DNA of 61,881 nucleotides. Source: Ectocarpus siliculosus (lineage: Eukaryota > Sar > Phaeophyceae > Ectocarpales > Ectocarpaceae). A program made the position numbers and the translations under genes. The notes beneath the pieces were generated by a model. The model made no database searches. It was not told where the DNA came from and was given only the letters and a program-made list of their open reading frames with translations. Location: positions 383,715-445,595 of the forward strand of contig FN649727.1 of the NCBI GenBank assembly GCA_000310025.1, in the 5' to 3' direction. How positions within the stretch are numbered: position 1 is the stretch's first letter; each line of letters starts with the position of its first letter. Below, one piece after another: positions 45,529 to 58,995 of this stretch.

Positions 45529-48500
45529 TGCTGCCCTTGGGCCACCGACGCCCATAGCGTCTCGTCTTTCCCGCTAATGTATGTTCTCTCCCTGGGTTGC
45601 AAGGCATAATTAACACCGCTTCACCAACTCGACCTGGTTTGGCCCAAATCCCAAAGCGCTAGTGCCGCATGAACAACAGAGTAATCGCCGTAGGAACACG
45701 ACTGCATGGACGCAACATAACAGGACAGACCCACGGTGGAAAACGTAAACAGTCGTGAGAAAGACAACGTCTAGCACGGCTAGCACCGCCTCGTAAACTG
45801 CTTCACGATAGCAGCGCCTGACGTCTATTGTCATCGGTCTCCACGACCAGACCCGGTGGGCAAGGTCGACAGCCCGCCGTGTACCGCCTCCGCACTATCG
45901 AGAAACCCCTTAGTGTACATTTCGAAACAAGAGAGCACGCGCCAGAAAGCACAGGAGATGAACAAGGAAAATGAAAGCAGGCGGGAAAACATGGGGCGTG
46001 GTAGTTCAGCATAGAGACGTGCGCTACATCAGGATGATACAGCACACCCAACATGATTGTTGTGAAGCTGGCACGGATGCTCAAGCGGGTGGAAACACAA
46101 CGAGGCGAATGTTGCAGTTATTTGGCTCCGACAAATTCATAAATTCTGAACACACTTACACGCGGAGAGAAGACATCGCCAATCCTGGAGAGAAACACCG
46201 GGGCGTTTGAAGTACGCGACAAAGGCAAGTCGTCGTCGTCGACGAATTTCGAGTAGAGCGAACGTGTAACGAACGGGCTCCTATGCAGTGCGAGCATGTG
46301 TAGACGCCCTTCCAAAAACACGCTATAAAGCAGCTCAGGCAGACAAGGAACACACATAGCAGCCCCATGACTGCTGTACATGGCCTACGAACTCGATGTT
46401 CAACGTATGAAGAACCAACACTAGCCATGTGTTGCTGCTGGTGGCGCCCTGCCGGCATAAGCAACCTTGTCGGAAACTCCCACGCCGACTTTGCTTACTT
46501 TCGTCCCTCGCCCACATGGTGATTCCCCGCACTCCTCTACCCGGAGGGCCTCAGCAACCGTTCCGTATCACCCTTGCAACAATCGACATCAAAAGATCTC
46601 GAAACTTTCACCAAAACGCTTCCAGAAATCACCCCCCGCATATCCTTCGGTTGTCATTAGAGTTACTTAAAACTCGATTCATGGACCGGCGGGACTTTTT
46701 TGGGCCTTTGGCTGCTCTGTACATCTTTGGTGAAAAACTCTCGTGATATACAACTCGAGAATAGATTTTCACAGGATAAAACCACAGGACTGTTAGCCTG
46801 CGCCAATACATCCTCGGACAGCTGGTGTTTGGGCAGGTGGGCTGCCGTTGTGGTGCAGCCAAATTTGATCAACCGGAAACAAGCAGCAAGCGAAATCAGG
46901 GTGCCTTTTTTCAAGGTGATACGCACATGCACACCCTTAGAACGAATAGCGGTCAAGGCGCGTTCGTCTGCCAAGAGCGCCCCCAACCCACGCTAGCTGA
47001 TACTCTGAATGTTGGCACTCGGGCACGTTGATGATAACAAACCGTTGGTCCTTCTTCTCTTTTTTTTGTGCCAAAGAGAAAGCGAGAAAGAGAGGTTAGA
47101 AAAGACAGGCATATACGCACACCATGTGCATCAACGGCAACAACAACCTCCAGCCTCCCCGCCGTGTCGACTAGGAAGGGCCGCCCTCCCCCCCCAAAAA
47201 ATAACGGGGGCAGCCCATAAGCTACGTGGCAAGCCTTGTGGAACTGTGTCTGTTCGTTCATTCGTCTGTGCTTGCGTGCAATGGCGGCACCAGAGAAAAA
47301 GCGAGGAAGAAAAAGGAGCACGACGAGAGAGGAGGGCAGAGGGAAAAAGAGAGAGTGCAGCAGCATCCAGCAACCTCACGTACGCGTTGATATGCATGCA
47401 GCACAACAAAAATCGTCCGGGCAGTGCCGAAAGCTTGGTTGGGGGCTGGCGGTGGTGGCGGCGTTGTTATGACTGCGTCGCGTGTCTTTGCTGTTGTGAT
47501 GGCGGTGATGTTTGCTGCAAGCGAGGAGAGAGGAGAGGGAGAGAGGGAGATGAGGAGAGAGTCTGTTTGTCTCGGAACACAAATATATACTTGAGGCTCT
47601 GGAGCCCCAAACATATTTTTGCTCACGATTCATGCATTTTGCCCAAAAGTCCCCTCCGATATAAAACTCGATTCATCCACTTTTCGGGCTCTTCCACTGG
47701 TTTCATGCATTTTTTCGAGTTTTAAATAACTCTATTCACGCCAACATGCAAATACCTGAAGGATGACCATCGCTGCCGTTTCGTCCTCCCGCTCCGCTAT
47801 CTTGCGGCCTGCACGTACGTTTAGCGGCGCAGCAGACAATAAATAAACGGCGGGGGTGGGGGCGGGGTAGGGTCAGGGGCCCTTGACCTTACGGTAACCT
47901 GTGCGCTACTGCTGTCTGGGACAATGGAGCAGAGCAATAAAGAGCTTTGCGGGAGGCCCCGCGGTAGCAGGGGGGGCGGGGGGGGCTCTGAGACCGGCTT
48001 CACGCAAACCATCATGGTACACAGCGTTGGTAGCCGAAACACTTGCCTAAACCGTCGTCCTTGAGGATGCCTCGGGCCTCCACTGACGTCATGCGCTCGT
48101 CGAACAACGTTACCGGGATATCCACCTGTACCGTACCGTAAAAGCATGGAAGGCACAGGCTTGTCTCTCTCGATTGGTTCGCGGGAAACAACGCTTGGAA
48201 AAAGCGACCTCTGTAGTACGTGGATGATTCGGATGCGCCCTCCCGAGTGTGGTTTCACCGTCGTGAGGCAGTCGCGTGACGAAAACGTGCAACGAGGCGC
48301 GCGGAAACTACGGCTGCGGCGAACGACGTGACGGAAAGTACAAATCGTCACCTAAATAGCAGACTTGGGGGGAACGGCTAGTCAACATGGGTATTCCATT
48401 TGCAAGGACGGGGCGCTGATTTCCTTTCGGTTCTCTGCTGGAATATATTATGGTCTTCTGCAACGACTGCTTCGGTCACCTTCCCCCTCAGGTGCAGCTG

Positions 48501-50561
48501 CCGCAGAAACTGAAGCACCATCAGGCATTGTCCCTCAGCACGGCCGGACTTCGACAACGGCCAGCCCACCACCTACGCGAAACGAACATGACAAAAAAAA
48601 CGTAGCGACGACTCAGGAATCGCATCCCTGAAGCACAGCAAGGCTAGGGAGCGACGACGATGGTGTCTCCTGGGAAACCATTCGACAATTCATGGCCGCG
48701 CTATGTACGCATACAATTTCGTCCCCGACACAGGAGTACCTGGCATCAAAATGAAGCCCAAGTGAGATCAGGAGGGATCTACAGCTGCTGCGGGCGAGAA
48801 GAGTTGGCGGCACACATGACGGGGGGAAATCTGGGCTGCACATGCATGCCCTTGGCGCACTTTCTGTACGAGGCACTCAACTCACCAATCCGCAAGCAGA
48901 GCAATCCTCAACAATTTCCCGTAGCTTGCCGATCACCAAGGCCGGGTCCACTAGTGTCGAGAGCGGTAAGTACGTGAGCATTGGTCGCGCGAAGAGCGGG
49001 AAGGGGTGCCGAGGCGGTGATGACATGCGAGGCAGCGCGCGCGTGCGCAAAGCCTTCAAACACAAGTAGTAGGGACTCGTATGATACGTGCACCAACAAG
49101 AGAGACCACGAGTCCCCGCTGGCACACTACTGGCACACTATTGTAACCGCTGCTGCCTGTCATCCCGGCACGAACGAAAAACGGATGACTCCACATTGTA
49201 AAAAATACTTATTTTTCTTACTTACATTTTTTTGTTGACTGTCTTCGTGGCACCCTTGTGAGCGGAAACGCGAGTGTTTTCGTCTCGTCCGAGACAGCCA
49301 CCCCAAAGCTTTCCAACGACAAGCAGCACGCATGCCGACGCAAGCAACGAACAGACAGGTAGGTGCGGGATACGCAGGTTGGTTGAACGATTCGCTCGCG
49401 AACTCGTCGAATCAGATGGCCAGCTTGGTGGAGGTGTCCGGTGTCGGAAGTGGACACGTATGAATCGTGCCAGTGCGGTAGCCAACCAGGAGGCACCCCT
49501 TGTGCCATTTAGAGCCGCGCGCAACCAGTTATAGCTGCCGGTGGCAACAGGTAACAACTTAGATCGAACAAGGCTGGCCTTCCGTTGCATGTGCAGCAGA
49601 GCGGTGGTGGCGCTTGGTGATTGGCAGCGTAATCTTGCTACTCTGTAGAGCCTCAATGGTGACAATGCCCGTGCGTTTACATGTGCTGCGGGTGTCGGGG
49701 CCAACGTTGGCCAGATCCGGGAGAACCGGCGGAGAAGGTTTGCTGTGTCCGTACTCAGAAGGCGTTAGTGCGTGGTTTGGAAGTTGTAGCCCAGCCACTT
49801 TTGGAGCCACTCTACTGCGGTCACACCTCCGTTGACCAACTCGCGACACATAGAACGTAGACACAACACCTGGTTCGCCTTTTTCAGCACAGTACACTCT
49901 CTTCTCTCGCATACATACACAGAGACACGCAAGTAACGAGTAACACACGCATATGCCGCCGCTCACTTGCTGGGTGCAACGTCCAATCCAACCAGCGGCG
50001 ATCCTCTGTTCCCCGGCAGGCCGCACAGCTTCACCATTCCCGCTGCAGTGAGAATCGTTGGCAAGTCATCCTTCCCAGGGACAGGGTTTCTTGGATGACG
50101 GTGGCGGGAGTAGCCTCGCGGGGGTGCTCCTGCCGCTCCTCCGGTTGTCGTCAGTCTTCGAGCAGGGGCGGCAGAAGGCCGATGCGGCGCAATTAGAAGA
50201 GACTGTCGGCTCCACCTCCCAGCTGGTCTCCCGCTACTGCATGGCGAGACCACCGCTTGCAGGCATCTAACGCTCCGCATGCGTGGCGGCATAAGAGGTT
50301 TCGCAGTACTCGGCGTACCGGCGTGTGGTGGGTGGTATCGTCGTGGACCCGTGGTAGAAGGTCCTTGTCAAAGACTATGACTATAATAACACTTTGGTCC
50401 TGGTTGCATGACCAGCAGGGGGTGACGCGGATTGCGTTGTGATTGGCGAGCGTATGGCGGTCGTCGCCACTTGAACATTTGACCCACAAGCAGACCACGC
50501 GAAGCGTGCACAGAACAAGAGAGCGTGTGACACAGCAGTAAAGCAGCAAAGTCACAAAGCT
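45529..50561. other. Gene-poor stretch upstream of the armadillo gene
   Basis: No family recognised. An open minus-strand segment near 46168-46350 ends at a good donor-like gtaagt but has no partner exon. An open plus-strand segment near 50058-50270 (GVLLPLLRLSSVFEQG) could be an additional armadillo-type exon. The rest looks non-coding. Confidence 0.5.
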
Positions 50562-53500
50562 ATGGACGCCAGCAATGCCCCGCTGCTAGACGAGCGCCGC
50601 AGAGATGCCCCCACACTGCTGCCCGCCCTGCAGAATCTTCTGCAACTCGCGCACGCCGGAGACACCGATGACCAAGCCCAGGTCAGAGAGGCAGTGCTGC
50701 GGTTTCTTCACCCGAGTATCATTTAAGCAGTTCTTCACCCGAGGTAGTACACCAGCTGTGGTGGTAGATTGAGCTTGCCCTCTCGCCTGAGAGCACTTTC
50801 GTAGTTCAACGAGGTATGCATACACCGCGACCTGCCGATGCGGGCGATACATCGTTGGTAAGGCATGCATGGGCCCCCAAGAGACGAGCTGCGTGGCAAG
50901 AGGACTGCTGTCATATCTTGGATTCTTGGTGCGTAGAATTTTCCTGGATTTTTTTGTGGCACCACAAGAGAATGTTCCGCACGCTCAACAGCAGACCTCA
51001 ACGCTCTGGAGGCCCAAATAAATGTTGACACTTTGGGGACATAACACTCAAATGCCTGTTTCGCACTGTAGTTACCCTAGGCTCCGCTGTGTGCAACGAA
51101 CGCGAAAACCCTTGGTGGCTCATGTCGTACGCTGTGTGATATGCTGTGTGATGCCTCTCCTGGCCCTCTGACTTGCTGGCTGTACACCATCTCCCAACCC
51201 GCGTGCCCCCTAGGTCGTAAAACTGCTGTACATCGCCTGGTACGTACTGGAAAAATTCGCTGACTTGGCTTCAGTATCAAGAGTGTCCCCACGTGTTTTG
51301 GGGACGCTTTTCATACTGAAGCCAAGTCACCCTTTGTGTGGCAAGACCTCAGGACTGCTGTAGCCCCTCGACCATCGGCTGACAAACAAATTTGCGACTT
51401 TTGCTTTTTGCGGAGGGACTGGGTACTGCTGTGGGAGGGTTAATAACCACTTGGCCAACGTCGAAACTGGTGGGAATTCGTTGTCTTCATCTCGAAACAC
51501 GATGATACTACTGCAGTACCTTCCTTACCCTGGGGTCGGCCCAGCAACACTAACTAGTTATCACTGTTTTGCTAATAATAGTCTTGATCGCAGCAGCAGT
51601 GAACGTAGTAAGTTCTCCATTTCATGGGCGGACCTGTGCTGAACTACAAACACCAATTTTTGCCGACAGATGCAGGTTGGTGCTTCTTTACTTCGCTTCT
51701 GTATCATCGCCTTTACATGCACATGCAACCCAGCGTCCACACCAGACCAGCTGAATCGCACACTGCTATTCACACACTGAGCACACACGACGGGCACAAG
51801 ATGTGGAGGATCTCCTGCACCTCATCAAGATATCGTAGCACAGCGTCTGTCTGTCGACGCCAAATAACCATGGTAACGGCACCATCATACGGCCTCCTCC
51901 AAATACGTGGACCCTTCTTCTATGTTGGTGTCGCGGAGGTTGGCAAGAGGAGGGCTCTGCAACGCCCCCCTTGTAGAAAATAGTGATGCTGTTGTTGAGG
52001 CCATCCCGTGAACCTGTGCTGCGGTGAGCAAATCATAACACCTCGCTAACTCTGGTCTTTTGTGCTCTGTGTGTTGTGCGAAAATGTTCAACGTACACCT
52101 ACATGCATACATAGCACACACATGTTCCACGTCAGCCAGCGTCTTCGGCATTGTTCCCGCCCACCCCTCTCCTCGCAAACAGGCGGCGATGGGAATCTCT
52201 ACAATGGTGAAGCGCGTCCGGATAGAGCCCTCTTCCTTCGGTCCACTCTGCCACACCCTCTCCAGGCTTGTGGCCAGCGAGCACCAGGCGGTTGTGGCCT
52301 ACGCGGCGCGGAGCATCAAGATATTGGTGTTGGACGATGCCTTGCGCCCGCAGGCAGCAGCGGCTGGGATACCCAGCGTCCTGGCGACGGCCTTGAAAGT
52401 GCGAGAGGGCGACACGGCGTGCCTGAGGGAGATCTTGGGGTGAGAAAATGAAGAGTAGGGTGTCTTGATTCTGGAGGAACGACCGTGCTGCCTGTCAGAT
52501 ATAGTTGCGATTGAAGGGAATTTGTCGGCCAGGCCTCCAGCTCTTGCTGGGTGCATCTGTGTCTACACCACACATATCCTGGCTTGTGAATCCTCATGAA
52601 AAGTAAGAGGCTGTAAGCGGCGGGTCAGCTAGCGGTAGCGGAGCTACCGTTGTTTTCTAAACTACCGGTATGTGTACAGCAGTGCCTCTCGAGGGATGTT
52701 TTTTCGTTCACTCACATCCTGACTCCCTCCCCCCGCCCCGCCGTGCCTACCCAGAGCTCTCCAAACCCTTTGCTACGACAAGGAGACGGTGCTTTCTGTG
52801 ATCACGACCGGAGCGCTGGGTGAGAACGGGCCCGCAGTTGCCGATGCGAGGGTTGCACGTGTACCTCTTATTCTCCATGGAGCGGACTAACGGTCTATAC
52901 TCGTTCCTTAGTCGGGACATTCACCCTTGACGTTCAGACTAAACGAAAGTTGTTGGCCGTGCGTGCTGCGGATTGTTTTTTGCGAAAAAAGTCCGTTGTT
53001 GTCGAATGTGGTGAACAACTAGATCGTCGAGTGGGTACAGTTGCCACCCGTCACGTCCATGACAAGCGGTGAGCCCGAGGCATGTTTTTTTTCTGTCCGG
53101 GGCGGGTGGGTACGGCAATCCATCGTGACTTGTTCAACCCGTGGGCCGTGCAGGGTCGGTGCTGGAGTTGTTGAGCACGGGCAACCTGGAGCTGAAGATC
53201 CTGTCGATGGCAATAGCTGCCAACGTGCTATCCTTCTCGGACAGCCTTCTGATGACGCACGAGGAGTGCATCGACGCCTTCCGTGACCGAATGGAGGCGT
53301 TACTCGACCCTGTCAAGAGGTGGGATGCGACGAATGTTTTTTTCAGAATTGTCGGTGATGCCGGTGACAACCAACGAATGTTTTTTGGCGACGCTCGGTC
53401 ACGGTGCGGAGCTGGGAAAATAGGTCCGTTTTCAGTGTTCCGACATGGAGGTATCTTGGATCGGCTTGTACCAGCAGCTCGAAGTACCTGAAGATGAGTA

Positions 53501-54215
53501 TGGCAATACCGAGACGGTTTGGCCGGCTTACTCTCATAGTTCCAATCGCTCTGCTCCAACGCCAAAGAACCCACAGCGTACAAAACCCGAGATCGCATCA
53601 TGTCTGGATGCACTGCCCGTGTTTGACGGACCGCAAGAAACGCCACCAACCTCCTCGTGTCTGAAGCTCGTACTCCCCCCCGACCGCCAACTCCCGTGCC
53701 TCTGTGTCGCCGTCACGAAATATCCCGATGCCCGATGCATACATTCAAATTGGCGACATACAAGTCGCCGCTTCAATGATATGGAAAGAGACTTAGCGTT
53801 GGCGGCGTTGGCCAACGCCTGCGGCCACCGAGTGCTCGCCGAGCGGGCAAAGGATCTCGGGGCTATAGAGCTGCTGAGGAGAGTCCTCAAGAAAAGTAGG
53901 AGCAGGTTTTTAGATGTAGCCCGGACAAACGTTGTGAGTGCCTCTTTGACGCGACTCGAAAGACATGGCTTTATATCGGGGGGGGACGTTGAAGCGGGAG
54001 GCGGTAGCGGCGAGGGTAGCGGTGGAGGACTTGATTATGACAGCCCCCGGTTTTACAGATTCAAGTGGGACACACATCGGTTCATTTCAGCCTGGGCGCC
54101 AGAATCGTCTGCCCAGGCATGTAGAAAATGGACTCGATTGTGGGTACGTGCTGCACTATTTTGTGGGCTAGTATTATTATTTTATGGGCTAGTATTAATC
54201 CCGTTCGTTGAGTAG
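50562..54215 (+). CDS. Armadillo-repeat protein
   Basis: ARM repeats are stacked helices used for protein-protein binding. Exons with matching phases: 50562-50681 (ATG; LLPALQNLLQLAHAG), 52183-52439, 52755-52819, 53154-53319 and 53789-54215 (stop). Repeat-like text includes LSRLVASEHQAVVAYAARS, AAGIPSVLATAL, GALQTLCYDKETVLSVITTGAL, SVLELLSTGNLELKILSMAI and LALAALANACGH with GAIELLRRVLKK. The junctions 52439/52755 (GG+A), 52819/53154 (G+GG) and 53319/53789 (AG+A) all restore frame, strong evidence for the chain. An exon is probably missing between 50681 and 52183; a candidate is near 51932-52005 (LCNAPLVENSDAVVEA). The last exon stays open past the repeats and ends in a Gly/Ser linker, FYRFKWDTHRF and a hydrophobic tail (ALFCGLVLLFYGLVLI), possibly a tail anchor, unless a donor near 53899 is used. 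Confidence 0.7.
51261..51329. repeat. Palindromic foldback element (MITE-like)
   Basis: Two arms, TGACTTGGCTTCAGTAT then GTGTCCCC, are mirrored by GGGGAC then ATACTGAAGCCAAGTCA around a short loop, about 69 bp. It lies in the first part of the armadillo gene. Confidence 0.7.
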
Positions 54216-56264
54216 TATCGTTTGTAGTATTCTCTCTCAGGTTGCAAGGGGCGTTCCTGAGGAGGGTCTGAAGTTTGAGTAAGTGGAGGGACAGGTCTTG
54301 TCTGCATGGCCTTCCAATGACGAGGTTAGTTCGGGTTCTGCAATTGTTCAGCGAAACGAATGAAGTTGGTTCAATTGATATAGTCGAAGAGTTGTTCGCG
54401 AAACAGAGATAGATTTGAGTAATAGTGTTTTTTACATGTTTTTCTATCGTCGACTGGGCTGTAAGAGAGTGGAGTGTGTTTTTTTTGTCCTTCGGAGTAC
54501 TTGTTATCCTTATCATCACCATCATGTATTATCGTAGTACGCGCAATTGAACAAAGAGCAGTCAGCCGATGATTGATTCTCTTGAACGCGGGCGGGTGAT
54601 GTTCCAATGAATCCTCCTCAATTTAGCATTCTCAAAGAGTACTGTGCCTTTTACCACCGCGGCTAACATGAATGAATGTTCTGGTTCGTGGCAGTCTGGG
54701 CTGAGAATTGCATGGAAATCCCCCGCCAGGGAAGAATGAAAGCAAGCAGTTTTTATATTCTTAGTTCGAAACAAGAGTACTGAAGGAAGGGCCTGAAACA
54801 TTGTTTTGCCCCGGACCACGGTTCGACACTTCGCTCGGTGAACGTTTGCAACCATCCGTACGAGGCGGCCGTGTGGTGGGTCGCCCAAGGTAGCGCGCAC
54901 GTACGTACGTACTGGATGATGGAAGGCACCACCCCCCCCGTGAAACCTATAGTGGTACGGTTTCTAAGGATGACCAAGCTTTCAAAACAATGCAAGGTTT
55001 CACAACCATCCGTCGTTCCTTTCGCGATGAGTTCCCTCGTACGAAACCTATCGCTTGACATGACCCGAGTGGGGGGAACCTAATTTTTTGCTCCAGCTTT
55101 CGAAACATTTGAGAAGGTTCCTTGGTTGCATGGTGACCATTTCGCAACGGGCGGGGTGTTGTGTGCAACCCTTACGGCGGGATGTGTAAATGACTGTACA
55201 AGTGTGTACGTAGTTTTTTCGTCGATGTATACCTCGTGTTGGAATCATTCATCACACACACATCAGCAGCAAGCAAACAGACGTACGTGATAAAAGGTCG
55301 GATCTCGACGAACCTTTTTGAACACGCTACACGCAACCGGCCAAGCTGCGCAGCGCACCGAACGACGAGCGAAGGAACAGTCAGCCTTCGTCGAGGCACG
55401 GACGTACGAAACGTTGTTGGATGCTTGCAAGGAAATTGCTGGGGCAATTTCACTCGATTTTCAATTCGTGAAGCTGTCTGTTCGATCGAGTAGGCCGTCA
55501 TCTCTCCGTGGACACGGGTCACGAGCCGAGCCCAGGTTTCACGTGCGCTGTTCCCGTTGTTCTGAACGTTTCGTACGAAACCCGGGTCACAAGAAAAAAA
55601 TAAAAATAAAAATATCGCCTCGATTCAGATATTCCTAACTCCTCCAAAAGTTCCCAACTTTTCGCGACAGGATCACTGCTTTTCCAAGGAAGTTCAGGAT
55701 ACAAAGCAAGCATGCGTGCAAGTTTTTCGGTGTCCAACAACACGAAAAATCTAGGCCAACAAGAGGCAGGCATGGGTGTCTTGATCCCTGCTGACGCTCA
55801 CCGTCACTATTACTGATGGTACTAATGGTTCTGTTCTCCACAAAATCTTCGCTGACCACCCAACAACATCACCGCGGCTTGACGTGCAAAGAATGTCAAG
55901 AGAAAGAAAATTTTCTATGTTGTATCCACCAAGAACAACCGGATTATCGGTATCCAAAATAAAATTGGTGCCGGCATGGCGTCCCGGTCCATCCCTGCTA
56001 AAACTCACCCGGCATTATCACTACTACCGTTCTCTCGCAGACGATCTGCGCCAGCCACCACATCACCACATCAAACCGAGGTTTCACGTCACGTCCAGAG
56101 AACAGGGCAACGACCACGGACAAATCCACGCCAAAGCCTTCTAAAAGCTACAAGATGACCGGATTACAGAGTAGTATTGACATTCTTACGGTAGTACACG
56201 TACTACATGGTCGTTACGGTGCCTGTACGACCATGACGCGAACGAGGCCGCCGACTGCTGTCCC
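54216..56264. other. Non-coding stretch between armadillo and Cys-rich genes
   Basis: The only open frames are short and motif-free on both strands. No terminator-like or mobile-element signature could be supported. Confidence 0.5.
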
Positions 56265-57769
56265 TTAGTGGAACACGCAGCACTCCTCGGTGGTGCAGTC
56301 GTCGTTGGTGCAACGGGTCGTGCCGGCGTCCTCGATGGGGATGTAGTTGTCGGGGCACGCGTAGTAGCTGCAGTAGGCTTCGCAGCACTGGCCGACATCG
56401 CAGTCGCCGGAGCACTCCACCTCCCAGGCGTTGGGGATGGGGGTGTATCCGCCCGGGCAGCCGATCGAGTTGCAGTACACCACGCCTGCCGGGGGCTGGC
56501 CCTCTCCCGTGTTGCCTGTCAACACGCGATCCGCAGAATTGGTGAGGTCATCAGTGAGGATTGGTATTTAGTGGGCATGGAAGAAACTTCGACAGTAGTG
56601 AGGGGCGCGGGGTGCCCTTCCGTTCCGCTGACCAACCCTTTTAACAGTTAGAGTGATCCTGATAAGAGACACCGTCATGTCAACTCAAAAGGTCGTCCTT
56701 ACAACGTGTTTGTTGAGGAGCTCTTGTGCCTACCGTTTACAGCCATCTATTTCGTTCCCAACAAAAAACAGGAATGCTTTTTCACTGCAATACAGCTGCA
56801 AATCCATTTTAGAGGTAACCACCGCAAACGACCTCCGGATGAACTGCTGTGCAACCTATAACTGCGAGGCGGGGTCGACAGCAATAGCAAACGCCACGAA
56901 GGAGGCCTCACCAGAAACGCAGCACTGCTCGCTGGTGCAGTCGTCGTTGTTGCAACGGGTCGTGCCGGCGTCCTCGATGGGGATGTAGCTGTCGGGGCAC
57001 GCGTAGTAGCTGCAGTAGGCCTCGCAGCACTGGGAGACCTCGCACGAGTCGCCAGAGCACTCCACCTCCCACGCGTTGGGGATGGGGGTGTATCCGCCCG
57101 GGCAGCCGATCGAGTTGCAGTACAGCACGCCTCCAGGGGGCGGCGGCGGCGGTCCCTGCCCGTCTCCTCCCGGGGGCGGCCCCTGCCCCCCTCCGGTGTT
57201 ACCTATACAGAACGAAATATCCAGGTCGGGCATTGACGATTGTTGGAGTGCTTCAACACCTTGGTTGTTCAGCCGCCACTCAAGGAGAACCCCGGCGGGG
57301 CGAGGGGGCGCGTACCCATTTGTTCCACTGACCATTCCTGTCAACAAGTAGTCTCGTCGTACGTCTTGCTCCAGATAGAGACAGACGTCACCATACCAAC
57401 TCGGGCCTTGGGGGAGTTTTATCTATACCGCGGTCTCCGTATACGTGCCGCAAACCGGACGAACTGTGCAACAAGTACAGTACTGCAGTGAGGCAGAGGT
57501 GACTGGAGAAAGGGAGGCCACAACCTGAGAGTAAACGCCGCGACTCATGCCTCACCAGAAACGCAACACTGCTCGGTGGTGCAGTTGTCGTTGTTGCAAC
57601 GGATCGTGCCGGCGTCCTCGATGGGGATGAAGTTGTCCGGGCACGCGTGGTAGCTGCAGAAGGCTTCGCAGCACGTAGCGACATCGCACGAGTCGCCGCA
57701 CTCAACCTCCCAGGCGTAGGGGATGGGGGTGTATCCACCCGGGCAGCCGATCGAGTTGCAGAGCCCTTC
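56265..57769 (-). CDS. Modular Cys-rich protein, three repeat exons (5' part not found)
   Basis: Three exons, 57556-57769, 56912-57202 and 56265-56515 (stop), each encode one about 65-residue Cys-rich module. Introns between them are phase 1 (donor after TCTG; acceptors before GTAACACC and GCAACACG). Each module contains two related halves: CPGGYTPIPNAWEVEC...CC, then ACPDNYIPIEDAGT..RC...CTTEECC. About twelve Cys per module suggests disulfide bonding outside the cell (inference). The second and third modules are preceded by Gly/Pro linkers (GNTGGGQGPPPGG, GNTGEGQPP). The product ends EECCVFH. The N-terminus is not resolved; a signal-peptide-like exon at 59303-59517 lies upstream on the same strand but its phase does not join directly. 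Function unknown. Confidence 0.75.
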
Positions 57770-58995
57770 CTGTAGTGCGGGAGATAAGGTTGTGGGGTGG
57801 GGTGGGGGGAGAGCGGTGGGAGGGGATGGGTGTGAGAACAAGCGTTAATCCGGGAAATCGACTTGAGCACGCCCCACTACACTAGACTGAACCTGACTAA
57901 ACAGGAAAAACTACTATTTATCAGGAAAAGCTACTATCAGCGCCGCTTTCCTCCGTTACCCGAAGTCGGCCTCACAAGCATCGCTTTGCTTGAGGAATTC
58001 ACGTGGACCCTCCCGCAAAAAAAGACCGGCATGTACGTTATTCGTCGTTCAGGGCGGAGGGGCGGTGAACTCCAACATTGATTGTCCTCACAACTGGCAT
58101 GAGTTTGGACCGTTTCACGACAGCAACGACGTCGCAAGCGCAGATTGCAAACCAGACGATACGGCCGCAAAGAACAAAATCATTTCTCCGCATCCGACGA
58201 GCCTCCTAACCAAAGGTTGACAAGAAACAGCAGTTGGGGATGTACCCTATCATGGAGGAACTCCCCTCTCTCCACTCCGTACCTGAAGGCGCCGGCCGTC
58301 GGCTGCCGCAGCACCTTCATCAAGCCATCAAATGAGCGACGGGGAAGAGGGCGACGATATACAAACAGATGTGCGTTGTTGTTGGATAACACATAAATAA
58401 ATGTGAGTGAGTGGACAGTCAGAAACGGACGTGAGGCTCGCACTATTCACGGCGGGCAACACCAACACTTAGGGGACGGTTAGGCTACAGCTTACCAAAA
58501 GATAACGTGCCCACACCAAGAAAAAAACACATCATCAGCGACTGTACGCACTGTAAAGACACATCCATCCATTGTTCTTGGCACACTTTTTTCCCAACAG
58601 ATATTTTCCTTATTAAATTATTTATCGAGGAAGATTGCCGACTGTCGGACAAATTGAAAGTGGCAAAAGAGGTGGTCTGGCCGTCAAGGACTTCTTCAAT
58701 AAAGGGCACGAGAATGCTTGCAGGATTGCAGGGGAGCATGATCAATCAACAGGGGATGCAAGCTGGTCGACAGGCGGAATTTGAAAAATAATCCCCCCCG
58801 GATCATCCGCTGATGGCACGGCCCAGGCATGCGATGAACTCATGGCTGGCTGTCCTCATCGTTTAATGAATATCCTCTGCGTTTATTTTCGGCTAGTTTC
58901 CATGCGCAGATGGACAGAGCACGTGCCAAATGATCTTAATAACTGAAAAAGGCGCATGGCTCTGCGGTGTACATTTGACACATTGGTAGCTTGTT

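Noticed and set aside
47009-47725. 238-residue plus-strand open frame
   Set aside because: The composition looks like translated simple sequence (Cys/Arg/Glu-rich purine runs), with no recognisable family and no supporting exon borders.
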